Source of the DNA: JAKSUT01 sp045616505
GTDB lineage: Bacteria; Cyanobacteriota; Vampirovibrionia; Gastranaerophilales; Gastranaerophilaceae
Direction of reading: 5' to 3'
Assembly: GCA_045616505.1 (NCBI GenBank)
Contig: JAZLGV010000081.1
Coordinates: 1-33,057 of the forward strand
Length of the DNA: 33,057 nt
A program made the translations under genes and the position numbers. Below, in pieces: positions 24,297 through 32,197 of the stretch (positions are counted from its first letter, which is position 1; each line of letters starts with the position of its first letter). The notes under the pieces are model-generated. The model made no database searches. It was not told where the DNA came from and worked only from the letters and a program-made list of their open reading frames with translations.

Positions 24297-25826
24297 TTAT
24301 TGCTCTATTAAAGAAGAACCTTCCATTTCTTCTGGTTTTTTAATGCCCATAATTTCAAGAATTGTTGGCGCTACGTCACACAATGCTCCACCTGTTTTTA
24401 ATTTCAATTCTTTTTCTGAATTTATAACAACAAAAGGAACTTCGTTTGTTGTGTGTGCAGTTTGAGTATTTCCTTCTTCATCAGCCATAGCTTCTGCGTT
24501 TCCATGGTCTGCTGTAAGTAGCATTGTAATACCTTTTTCTTTCGCTTTTTGAGCGATTTTTCCAACACATTCATCAACAACTTTACAAGCTTTTGTTGCT
24601 GCTTCTAAAACACCTGTGTGTCCAACCATATCAGGGTTTGCAAAGTTTACTAAAATGAATTGATAATTTTCATCATCTTCTGCTTTTAAAACATTTTCGC
24701 AAACTTCATAAGCACTCATTTCTGGTTGCATATCATAAGTTGCAACTTTTGGAGAAGCAACTAATACACGTTTTTCGTGAGGGTTTTGTTGTTCAATACC
24801 GCCATTGAAGAAGAATGTAACGTGTGCATATTTTTCTGTTTCTGCTGTTCTGAATTGATTTACGCCGTTTGCTTCTAAAACGTCACCTAAAATGTTTACC
24901 ATTTTTGTTTTTTCAAAAGCTACTGGGAATGTAAATTTTTCATCATAGCTTGTCATTGTTATGTAGCAAAGATTTTTTCTAACAGCTTTTCTTTCAAAGC
25001 CATCAAAATCTTCATAGTTTATTGCTCTTGAAATTTCCCTTGCTCTATCTGGTCTGAAGTTGAAGAAAATAATTGCATCGTTGTCATGAATTCTTGTTTC
25101 TTCTCCGCCTATTGCAGTTGGTTTAACAAATTCATCATTGTCGCCTCTTTCGTAAGAAAGTTTTACACCTTCGCAAGCTGTTGATGCTTTTTCGCCATCT
25201 CCGAACAATACGCAATTATAACCTTTTTCAACTCTTTCCCAACGGTTATCTCTGTCCATTATCCAGTAACGACCGATAACAGAAGCAACTGGTGGAAGAT
25301 TGTATTTTTTAAGTTCTGCTTCTACTGTTTCTAAATATTCGCAAGCACTTTGAGGTGGAGTGTCACGACCATCTAAAAATGCGTGAACATAGAATTTTTT
25401 AACATCATTTTCTGCTGCAAGTTTAATTAATGCAAGAACATGGTCTAGTGAAGAGTGAACTCCGCCTGTTGAAACAAGTCCCCAAATGTGTAATGCTGAA
25501 TCGTTTTTCTTAACGTGTTCGATGGCTTTTAAGAATTTTTCGTTTTTGAAGAATGAGCCATCTTTAATACTTCTGTTAATTTTTGACAAATCTTGGTAAA
25601 CAACTCTTCCTGCACCTAAGTTTAAGTGACCAACTTCAGAGTTACCCATTTGTCCGTCTGGCAAACCTACATATTCCCCAGCTGCATTTATTCTTGTTGC
25701 ATAGTTTTCTTTGATTAATTTATCAACATTTACAGGTGGTGCAAGTTTTGTTGCATCATATTTATCTGTTTTAGAGTTGGTATTTATTCCCCAACCGTCC
25801 ATTATACATAAAAGAACTCTTTTCAT
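24297..25826 (-). CDS. gpmI: 2,3-bisphosphoglycerate-independent phosphoglycerate mutase
   Basis: 509 residues, full length for the family. It starts with the metal-binding IMDGWG (Asp10) and has catalytic Ser63 in QMGNSEVGHLNLGAGR. The insertion domain follows, then the alkaline-phosphatase-fold metal ligands in FANPDMVGHTG and LTADHGNAEAM, and HTTNEVPFV. It interconverts 3- and 2-phosphoglycerate in glycolysis. AGAGGAG lies 8 nt before the ATG. The gene follows pepA on the same strand, but a strong terminator separates them, so it should have its own promoter in the 25827-25908 gap (not clearly identified). Confidence 0.97.
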   Translation of the reverse strand: MKRVLLCIMDGWGINTNSKTDKYDATKLAPPVNVDKLIKENYATRINAAGEYVGLPDGQMGNSEVGHLNLGAGRVVYQDLSKINRSIKDGSFFKNEKFLKAIEHVKKNDSALHIWGLVSTGGVHSSLDHVLALIKLAAENDVKKFYVHAFLDGRDTPPQSACEYLETVEAELKKYNLPPVASVIGRYWIMDRDNRWERVEKGYNCVLFGDGEKASTACEGVKLSYERGDNDEFVKPTAIGGEETRIHDNDAIIFFNFRPDRAREISRAINYEDFDGFERKAVRKNLCYITMTSYDEKFTFPVAFEKTKMVNILGDVLEANGVNQFRTAETEKYAHVTFFFNGGIEQQNPHEKRVLVASPKVATYDMQPEMSAYEVCENVLKAEDDENYQFILVNFANPDMVGHTGVLEAATKACKVVDECVGKIAQKAKEKGITMLLTADHGNAEAMADEEGNTQTAHTTNEVPFVVINSEKELKLKTGGALCDVAPTILEIMGIKKPEEMEGSSLIEQ

Positions 25827-25908
25827 TTTTATTTCTCCTCTAATAATCTTTTTACAACAAGGTTAGCACAAACAATGTTTGATAACAATTATTTATAAAG
25901 CTAATAAA

Positions 25909-25940
25909 AAATACGTACTTTTTTGAAAAAGTACGTATTT
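25909..25940 (-). terminator. intrinsic terminator of pepA
   Basis: A perfect 15-bp inverted repeat around a 2-nt loop with core ATACGTAC/GTACGTAT, followed on the minus strand by TTTTTTATTAG. The plus strand also ends in AATTTTG, so it is weakly bidirectional. Confidence 0.85.
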
Positions 25941-25967
25941 AATTTTGTGTTTTTGTTTTGGGTTTTA

Positions 25968-27455
25968 TTATTTTCCTTGTTCAAGGATGTAGTTGAATAA
26001 TGTTCTAACACCTACGCCTGTTGCACCTTTGATAAATTCGTGTTGAGGTTTATCTAAAAATGCAGTTCCGGCTATATCAAGGTGAGCCCAAGCAACATTA
26101 TCTGTTACGAATTCTTTTAGGAATAAGCCAGCAACAGAAGCTCCGCCTGAACGTCCACCGGTGTTTTTCATATCTGCAATATCACTTTTTATATTGTCAA
26201 AATACTCTTCAAACATTGGAAGTTTCCAGAAATGTTCGCCTTGTTCTTCACCTGTTTTGATTAATCTATCTAATAGTTCATCATTGTTTCCAAGAATTCC
26301 TGAACATTGAGTTCCAAAAGCTACCATGCAAGCACCTGTAAGAGTTGCAATATCAATAACTTCATCAACACCAAGTTCGCAGGCATAACATAGTGCATCG
26401 GCAAGTGTTATTCTACCTTCTGCGTCTGTGTTATAAACTTCGATTGTTTTTCCGTTTTTAGCTTTTAAAATATCACCTGGTTTATAAGAGTTTCCACTAA
26501 CCATGTTTTCGCATGCTGCAACAATACCGTGAACTTCAACATTAGGATTAAAATGTTTTAGTGCTTTCATAATGCTGATAACACAAGCTGCACCTGACAT
26601 ATCATCTCTCATTGTAAGCATGTTTGCTGCTGATTTTATATCCATACCGCCAGCATCAAAAGTTATGCCTTTACCAATTAGTGCGATTTTTTTCTTTGGT
26701 TTTTGAGGAACGTATTTCATGTGGATAAATTTAGGGTATTTAGCACTACCTTTACTAACCGCATAAAAAGCTTCCATTCCCATATCTTGAATATCGTCTT
26801 TTTCGTAAATTTTTGTTTTTACACCTTCTGCTTTTTTAGCGATTTCTGCTAGTTTTTCAGGTGTGATAAGGTCAGCAGGTTCGTTAGCTAAATCTCTTGT
26901 GAAATTAAGTGCATTTGCAATAACTTTACCTTTTTCTATTCCTTGTTTTATTGTTTCAATTTTGTCTTCGTCTTTTTCTGCGATGAAGAAATTTTCTATT
27001 TTAGAAGATTTCTTTTTAGATATATATTTGTCAAAAGCATATTCGCCAATGATTGCACCTTCTGTAATCATTTGTGCTTTTTGGTCAATATGTGCTGAAT
27101 CAAAAGTGCTTAAATCAAAATATACTGTTTTTGCTTTTAGTTCATTATTTATTTTTTTGATTGTTTTTGCGCTAAGTTCTCTCAATTTTGCAAGTGTTAA
27201 ATCTTCTTTTTCTCCAAGTCCTACAATGACGATTTTGTTTGCAGGAATTTTGTCGTAAGTTTGTAAAATATAAGTTTCGTTGAAATTAGCTTCAAATTTA
27301 TCTTTTTCAATAACGTATTTTGAAATAATATTGTCGGTTGCTTTATCAATTGTAGCAAGATTTCCGTATAAAATGTTTGCGTTTTTAAATAAACCTAAAA
27401 CTATAACGTCGCATGCTTGAGAACATAAGTTCCCATTGTAAACTTCAATATTCAT
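25968..27455 (-). CDS. pepA: leucyl aminopeptidase (M17)
   Basis: 495 residues. The N-terminal macro-like domain lacks strong motifs. The catalytic half carries IALIGKGITFDAGGMDIK (Lys and Asp metal ligands), DMSGAA, the signature NTDAEGRITLADAL with its Asp/Glu ligands and bicarbonate Arg, and TLTGACMVAFG. It is a cytosolic di-metal hexameric peptidase in peptide turnover. The start has AAAGGAG 5 nt upstream and an extended -10 further up. It is single-gene between its promoter and the 25909 terminator. Confidence 0.96.
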   Translation of the reverse strand: MNIEVYNGNLCSQACDVIVLGLFKNANILYGNLATIDKATDNIISKYVIEKDKFEANFNETYILQTYDKIPANKIVIVGLGEKEDLTLAKLRELSAKTIKKINNELKAKTVYFDLSTFDSAHIDQKAQMITEGAIIGEYAFDKYISKKKSSKIENFFIAEKDEDKIETIKQGIEKGKVIANALNFTRDLANEPADLITPEKLAEIAKKAEGVKTKIYEKDDIQDMGMEAFYAVSKGSAKYPKFIHMKYVPQKPKKKIALIGKGITFDAGGMDIKSAANMLTMRDDMSGAACVISIMKALKHFNPNVEVHGIVAACENMVSGNSYKPGDILKAKNGKTIEVYNTDAEGRITLADALCYACELGVDEVIDIATLTGACMVAFGTQCSGILGNNDELLDRLIKTGEEQGEHFWKLPMFEEYFDNIKSDIADMKNTGGRSGGASVAGLFLKEFVTDNVAWAHLDIAGTAFLDKPQHEFIKGATGVGVRTLFNYILEQGK

Positions 27456-27483
27456 ATAAACTCCTTTCAGTATTCTTATGTAA

Positions 27484-27492
27484 ATTATAACA
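27484..27492 (-). promoter_or_regulatory. extended -10 promoter of pepA
   Basis: Minus strand TGTTATAAT, 28 bp upstream of the ATG, with a good ribosome site between. The gap to rny (27456-27685) otherwise contains the rny promoter and its palindrome. Confidence 0.6.
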
Positions 27493-27617
27493 CTAATAAT
27501 ATTTATTTTTTATTTACAAATATAATAAATTATGATAGAATTTTTGCAGATGTAGTAGGAAAAATTTTTGAAAATATATGCAATAAATAAAGTTTAATAT
27601 AAAAATAAATAGTGGCT

Positions 27618-27634
27618 CGATTTAAGTTAAATCG
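27618..27634. promoter_or_regulatory. 17-bp palindrome at the rny promoter, candidate operator
   Basis: CGATTTAAGTTAAATCG is perfect around a central G and extends to GGC/GCC (with a T-G wobble). It covers the region where the -35 of the -10 at 27646 should lie, as repressor sites often do. No T-run follows on either side, so it is not a plain terminator. Confidence 0.5.
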
Positions 27635-27645
27635 GGCATGTTGTG

Positions 27646-27651
27646 TATAAT
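27646..27651 (+). promoter_or_regulatory. -10 box of the rny promoter
   Basis: Perfect TATAAT 35 bp before the rny ATG. The -35 position falls within the palindrome and matches consensus poorly (TTAAGT, 18 bp). Confidence 0.5.
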
Positions 27652-27685
27652 TCTAAAATTTATATTTAGAAGAGGTGTTACGAAC

Positions 27686-29206
27686 ATGGTTGTCGCATTA
27701 ATTTTAACAATCCTTCTTGCAATAGCATTAATAGTCGTAATTTCAATTCAACATGGAAAATTGAAAATTATGTCTCAGCAAAGTCAAAAATCACAAGCTG
27801 ATTTAAAAGAAAAAGAAGAGTTGCTTAAAAAAGAAGCAATGATTGCTGCAAAAGAAGCATTGCAAGACGAACAAGAAAAACAAAATGAAGATTTAAGAGA
27901 ACGTCGTCAAGAAATAAGCAGAATTGAAACAAAACTAGCAAAAAGAGAAGATATGCTAGAAGACAAAATTCAAGAAGCTACTGAAAAAGAAGCAGCTGCT
28001 GCTAGAAAAATGGACGAATTGCTTGAAAAAGAAGATTATTTAGCAGAAATTGTTCAAAAACAAACTTCAGAACTAGAAAGAATTTCTGGTTTGAGTTCAG
28101 AAGATGCTAAAAATATGTTGTTAGAACAATTGAAAAATGATTTAGCTCAAGAGCAAATGCAATTAATTCGTGAAAACGAACAAAAAATTAAAGATATTTC
28201 GTTAGAAAAATCACAAGAAATTTTAACAACAACAATGCAAAGATGTATGATTGACCAAGTTGTCGAATCAACTGTTTCAGTTGTTGCTTTGCCAAACGAT
28301 GAAATGAAAGGTCGTATTATTGGCCGTGAAGGTAGAAATATCAGAACATTAGAAACTCTTACAGGTGTTGATTTGATTATTGATGATACTCCAGAAGCTG
28401 TTGTATTATCAAGTTTCGACCCTGTTCGTCGTGAAATTGCAAAGCTTGCTTTGGAAAAACTAATTGTTGATGGACGTATCCACCCAGTTAGAATTGAAGA
28501 AATGGTTGAAAAAGCAAGAGAAGAAATAGAAAAGAAAATTTATACCGAAGGTGAAAATGCAGCTTTGGATATGAATATTATGGGACTTAATAAAGAGTTA
28601 TTAAAAACTTTAGGTCGTTTGTATTATAGAACAAGTTACGGTCAAAATGTTTTGAAACACTCTTTAGAAGTTGGTCATATTGCTGGCATGTTGGCTTCTG
28701 AACTTGGTGCAAATGTTTATGTTGCAAAAAGAGCAGGGTTACTTCACGATATCGGTAAAGCTGTTGATCAAACTCAAGAAGGTACACATATTCAACTGGG
28801 TGTTGAAATTGCAAAACGTTTTGGTGAAAAAGAAGAAATTGTTCATGCTATTGAAGCTCACCATGATGATGTTACAGCAAATACAGTTGAAGCGGTTTTA
28901 GTAAAAATAGCCGATGCTATTTCTGCTGGAAGACCTGGAGCAAGAAGAGATACACTTGAAATTTATATCAAACGTCTTAAAAAGATTGAAGAAATCGTAA
29001 GTAGTTATGACGGTATAAAACAATCATTTGCTGTTCAAGCAGGTCGTGAAGTTCGTGTTATTGTTGAAGCTGAAAAATTTGATGATTTGGCTTCTCAAAA
29101 ACTTGCAAGAGATGTTGCAAAACGAATTGAAGATGAAATGGAATTCCCTGGACAAATCAGAGTTACTGTTGTGAGGGAGTTTAGAGCAACAGAGGTTGCC
29201 AAGTAG
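27686..29206 (+). CDS. rny: ribonuclease Y
   Basis: 506 residues from ATG 27686, which has GAGGTG 8 nt upstream; an upstream start would add an unlikely tail. The order is an N-terminal membrane anchor (residues 3-22), a long Glu/Lys/Gln coiled coil (about 25-190), a KH domain with DEMKGRIIGREGRNIR and an HD domain with LLHDIGKAVD, AHHDD and the conserved C-terminal REFRATEVAK. It is a membrane-tethered endoribonuclease that starts mRNA decay. ymdB follows after a terminator, the common rny-ymdB arrangement. Confidence 0.97.
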   Translation: MVVALILTILLAIALIVVISIQHGKLKIMSQQSQKSQADLKEKEELLKKEAMIAAKEALQDEQEKQNEDLRERRQEISRIETKLAKREDMLEDKIQEATEKEAAAARKMDELLEKEDYLAEIVQKQTSELERISGLSSEDAKNMLLEQLKNDLAQEQMQLIRENEQKIKDISLEKSQEILTTTMQRCMIDQVVESTVSVVALPNDEMKGRIIGREGRNIRTLETLTGVDLIIDDTPEAVVLSSFDPVRREIAKLALEKLIVDGRIHPVRIEEMVEKAREEIEKKIYTEGENAALDMNIMGLNKELLKTLGRLYYRTSYGQNVLKHSLEVGHIAGMLASELGANVYVAKRAGLLHDIGKAVDQTQEGTHIQLGVEIAKRFGEKEEIVHAIEAHHDDVTANTVEAVLVKIADAISAGRPGARRDTLEIYIKRLKKIEEIVSSYDGIKQSFAVQAGREVRVIVEAEKFDDLASQKLARDVAKRIEDEMEFPGQIRVTVVREFRATEVAK

Positions 29207-29219
29207 TTAAATAGGTTAA

Positions 29220-29256
29220 GGCAGGGAACATAAGAGTTTACGTTTCCTGCCTTTTT
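29220..29256 (+). terminator. intrinsic terminator between rny and ymdB
   Basis: Stem GGCAGGGAAC (29220-29229) with GTTTCCTGCC (29242-29251), ten pairs including one G-U, a 12-nt loop, then TTTTT. It lies only 10 bp before the ymdB ATG, so partial readthrough is likely or ymdB needs an internal promoter. Confidence 0.85.
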
Positions 29257-29266
29257 AATAAGAAAT

Positions 29267-30088
29267 ATGTCAAAGTCAAAACAAATAAAAATTTTATTTT
29301 TCGGTGATATGGTGGGGAAACTTGCAAGAAGAGCAGTCATTGAGTTTTTGCAAGAATACAAAGCAAAGCAATCTCTTCCTGTTTTTGCTATTGCAAATGT
29401 AGAAAACGCTTCCCATGGTTTTGGTTTGACTGAAAAAAATTATAAAGAACTTTCAAATGCTGGTTTTAATTGTTTTACATCAGGAAATCACATTTGGGAT
29501 AAAAAAGACATTTTTCAATATATAGAAAAAGCTGATAAACTTGTAAGACCTATAAATTATCCTGCAAAAACAAAAGGTAAAGGGGTTAGAATTTTTGATT
29601 TTGAAGGTGAAAAAATTGCTGTTATAAATGTATTAGGTCAAACTTTTATGCAGCCTATTGAGTCTTATTGGACTTCAATAAAAAAAGAAATTAAAAAATT
29701 AAAAAAAGAAACTCCAAATATAATTATAGATTTTCATGCAGAGGCAACTGCTGAAAAATTGTGTTTTGGAAGATATTGTTCAGAGCTTGGAGTGAGTGCG
29801 TTTTTTGGAACACATACTCATGTTCAGACTGCTGATGAAAAAATAATTAATGATGAAGCATACATCACAGATGCTGGTTTTTGTGGTGTGGTTGATAGTA
29901 TAATAGGTATGGAATATGAAACATCCTTAAAACGTCTATCAACAGGGTTGCCTGAAAGGTATGAAATTCCTGACGGAAAACTTATCCAAATCAATGCGGT
30001 TGAAGTAACTTTAGATTTGTTATCTGGTAAATCGCTTGATATAAAAAGAATTATGTTAGAACGAAATTATCAGGAGGACAAAAAGTGA
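29267..30088 (+). CDS. ymdB: YmdB-family metallophosphoesterase (TIGR00282)
   Basis: 273 residues. The metal-binding motifs are FFGDMVGK near residue 15, NVENASHGFGL, SGNHIWDKK, IIDFHAEATAEK and FGTHTHVQTADE. Family members hydrolyse 2',3'-cyclic nucleotides and affect RNA turnover and biofilm behaviour in Bacillus, and ymdB is usually beside rny, as here. Its ATG is 10 bp after the terminator and has no strong ribosome site. It overlaps the PHP gene by 4 bp (GTGA), indicating coupling. Confidence 0.93.
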   Translation: MSKSKQIKILFFGDMVGKLARRAVIEFLQEYKAKQSLPVFAIANVENASHGFGLTEKNYKELSNAGFNCFTSGNHIWDKKDIFQYIEKADKLVRPINYPAKTKGKGVRIFDFEGEKIAVINVLGQTFMQPIESYWTSIKKEIKKLKKETPNIIIDFHAEATAEKLCFGRYCSELGVSAFFGTHTHVQTADEKIINDEAYITDAGFCGVVDSIIGMEYETSLKRLSTGLPERYEIPDGKLIQINAVEVTLDLLSGKSLDIKRIMLERNYQEDKK

Positions 30089-30936
30089 AATCGGATTTGC
30101 ATATTCACACCAATTATTCCGATGGAGTTTTTTCGCCAGAAAAACTCGTTGATACGGCAATTGAAGTTGGTCTTGAGGTTGTTGCTTTGACTGATCACGA
30201 TAATGTTTTATCGTATGATGTTGCTCAAAAATATTTAAACGAAAATCCAGACAAGAAACTTACTGTTTTGCGTGGTATTGAAGTTAATACTATGTATAAT
30301 GAAGAAGAAGTACATATTTTGGGTTATTTTATGGATGTTGAAAATTCTGATTTTAAGGAGTTAATAGATTTTCAACAAAAAGCTCGTGTTGCTCAAGCAG
30401 AAGAAATTATTGCTCTTTTAAATAAAAAAGAGGGTATTAATATAAAATTTGAAGATATAAAAGTTCAAGTAGCTGAAGGCGGAAGTATTGGCAGACCTCA
30501 TATTGCAAAAGCAATTAGTAATGTAGGTGGCACAAATAGTGTTATGGATGCTTATGAAAAGTACATCAATGATGCGTCGCCTGTTTATGTTCAAAGAAAA
30601 ACAGTTACTCCACACGATGCTGTTGAAGTTATTTATGATGCTGGTGGAATACCTGTAATTGCTCATCCTTACAATTTAGAAGACCCTGAAGGTTTGATAA
30701 AAAGTTTGATGAACTGTGGTTTAAGAGGTATTGAAGCATATCATCGCCGCCATACTCCTGCTATTGTTGAATATTTTTCTTCTATGGCAGAAGAATTAGG
30801 CTTAATAGTTACAGGTGGGTCTGATTTCCATACTCCAAATATAATGAATGGTCAAATTATGTTGGGTAAAAACTTCGTACCTGAATGGATTTATGATAAA
30901 TTAATTGAAGAAAAGAAACGCCTAGATATGGCATAG
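30085..30936 (+). CDS. PHP-domain phosphoesterase (RNase AM / TrpH-like)
   Basis: 283 residues starting at GTG 30085, with AGGAGG six bases upstream. PHP motifs are HIHTNYSDG at residue 5, LTDHDN, RGIEVN, a mid-domain insertion (about residues 85-165), PVIAHPYN and GGSDFH. Relatives include the 5'-3' exonuclease RNase AM and nucleoside 3',5'-bisphosphate phosphatases. The neighbouring rny and ymdB make a role in RNA or nucleotide turnover plausible. The pilin-like gene follows 12 bp later. Confidence 0.88.
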   Translation: MKSDLHIHTNYSDGVFSPEKLVDTAIEVGLEVVALTDHDNVLSYDVAQKYLNENPDKKLTVLRGIEVNTMYNEEEVHILGYFMDVENSDFKELIDFQQKARVAQAEEIIALLNKKEGINIKFEDIKVQVAEGGSIGRPHIAKAISNVGGTNSVMDAYEKYINDASPVYVQRKTVTPHDAVEVIYDAGGIPVIAHPYNLEDPEGLIKSLMNCGLRGIEAYHRRHTPAIVEYFSSMAEELGLIVTGGSDFHTPNIMNGQIMLGKNFVPEWIYDKLIEEKKRLDMA

Positions 30937-30947
30937 TTGAGGAAGTT

Positions 30948-31550
30948 ATGAAAAAAGGGTTCACAATTGTAGAATTAGTAGTTGTATTTTTTATAATTTT
31001 AGGTGTAACTTTTTTTGCAGTGCCTTCAATTATAGACAATACAAAACAAGCAAAATTGATTGTTGAGTGGGAACAGAAGTTTTCTGATTTTACTTATTTG
31101 ATTTCTGCGGTTAGAGCAAGAAGTGAAATTACAAATACTGTATATTCAAAAGATGCTTTTTTTGAACATTTAAAAAATCAAATGCGTATAGTTTCATCAA
31201 TTGATAAAAATTATTCTGTTAAGTATAAAAATAATAAACCTATTTCAAAAAATTCAAAATATTACATAAAAGATTATTATGAAGGGCAAGATGGAAAATT
31301 TGTAGGTTTGAAATGGATAAATAAAAATTGTCAAAATACAGAACTATGTGCAATTATTCAAGTTGATGTAAATGGTTTAGAAGTGCCAAATAAATTGGGT
31401 GTAGATGTTTTTGGCATAGATATTACAAAAAATGATATTGCTCCTTACGGAAGAGGTTTAGATAATAATCTTTTGAAATCAGATTGTTCTTCAAAGGGTT
31501 CAGGTGCATATTGTTCTTATTATTATTTAATTGGAGGCAATTTTGACTAA
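30948..31550 (+). CDS. type IV pilin-like / pseudopilin precursor
   Basis: 200 residues with a class III signal: a short KKG leader, cleavage expected between Gly and Phe, and FTIVELVVVFFIILGVTFF with the conserved Glu5. A globular domain with four Cys near the C-terminus follows, including CSSKGSGAYC, a likely disulfide loop. It would be processed by a prepilin peptidase and join a type IV pilus or type II secretion filament. No assembly genes are here, so the machine must lie elsewhere. TGAGGA precedes the ATG. The last codons overlap the LOG gene by 8 bp. Confidence 0.85.
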   Translation: MKKGFTIVELVVVFFIILGVTFFAVPSIIDNTKQAKLIVEWEQKFSDFTYLISAVRARSEITNTVYSKDAFFEHLKNQMRIVSSIDKNYSVKYKNNKPISKNSKYYIKDYYEGQDGKFVGLKWINKNCQNTELCAIIQVDVNGLEVPNKLGVDVFGIDITKNDIAPYGRGLDNNLLKSDCSSKGSGAYCSYYYLIGGNFD

Positions 31551-32142
31551 GATAAAAAATGTATGCGTATATTCTTCAGCGAGTGATTTTTTAAATGATG
31601 TTTATTATGAAGATGCCGCAAAATTAGGCACTTTAATGGGTAAAAACGGTTTCGACTTAGTCTATGGCGGTGGACGTTTAGGCTTGATGTATGCAAACGC
31701 AAAAGCAGTAAAAGATGCAGGTGGAAAAGTTGTAGGTGTTTTGCCTAAAAAACTTTATGATATGGGTTTGTCATCAGATGTTTGTGATGAAGTTATAGTA
31801 ACTGATGAAATGCGTTCTAGAAAAGAAAAAATGGATGTTTTATCAGATGCATGTATCGCTCTTGCTGGAGGGTTTGGAACATTAGAAGAAATTTCTGAAA
31901 TGATTGTTCAAAAACAACTTGCTTATAATGCTAAAGCGATTGTGTTTCTTAATACAAATGGTTTTTATGATAATTTGATGAAATTTTTTGATGATATTAT
32001 CAAAGAAAATTTTGCACAAGAAAGAATGTCTAAATGTGTGTATTTCGCAAATACTCCAGAAGAAGCCATTGATTACTTGTTGAAATATGTTCCTGAACAT
32101 TTTGACGTGTATGAAAAATTGAAAATTGAGCGTCCAGTTTAG
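31543..32142 (+). CDS. LOG-family protein (cytokinin-activating-type phosphoribohydrolase)
   Basis: About 199 residues from TTG 31543, favoured because GGAGG lies 5 nt upstream (31533-31537). The TTG at 31531 is an alternative. The Rossmann fold shows VYGGGRLGLMYANA, MRSRKEKM and AGGFGTLEEISE. The last matches the LOG signature PGGxGTxxE except that Pro is Ala. Family members cleave the base from nucleoside 5'-monophosphates. The annotation 'lysine decarboxylase' often given to this family is historical. It overlaps the pilin-like gene in a coupled arrangement. Confidence 0.88.
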   Translation: MTKIKNVCVYSSASDFLNDVYYEDAAKLGTLMGKNGFDLVYGGGRLGLMYANAKAVKDAGGKVVGVLPKKLYDMGLSSDVCDEVIVTDEMRSRKEKMDVLSDACIALAGGFGTLEEISEMIVQKQLAYNAKAIVFLNTNGFYDNLMKFFDDIIKENFAQERMSKCVYFANTPEEAIDYLLKYVPEHFDVYEKLKIERPV

Positions 32143-32170
32143 AAATGATTTTAAATCCTCATTTTTATAG

Positions 32171-32176
32171 TATAAT
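32171..32176 (+). promoter_or_regulatory. -10 box of cysS
   Basis: TATAAT 21 bp before the cysS ATG, with TTTTAA (32149-32154) 16 bp upstream as a weak -35. AAAGAGG (32186-32192) is the ribosome site. A short frame of nine codons begins at ATG 32182 and overlaps the cysS start. Confidence 0.5.
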
Positions 32177-32197
32177 TTTCTATGGAAAGAGGTTTTT

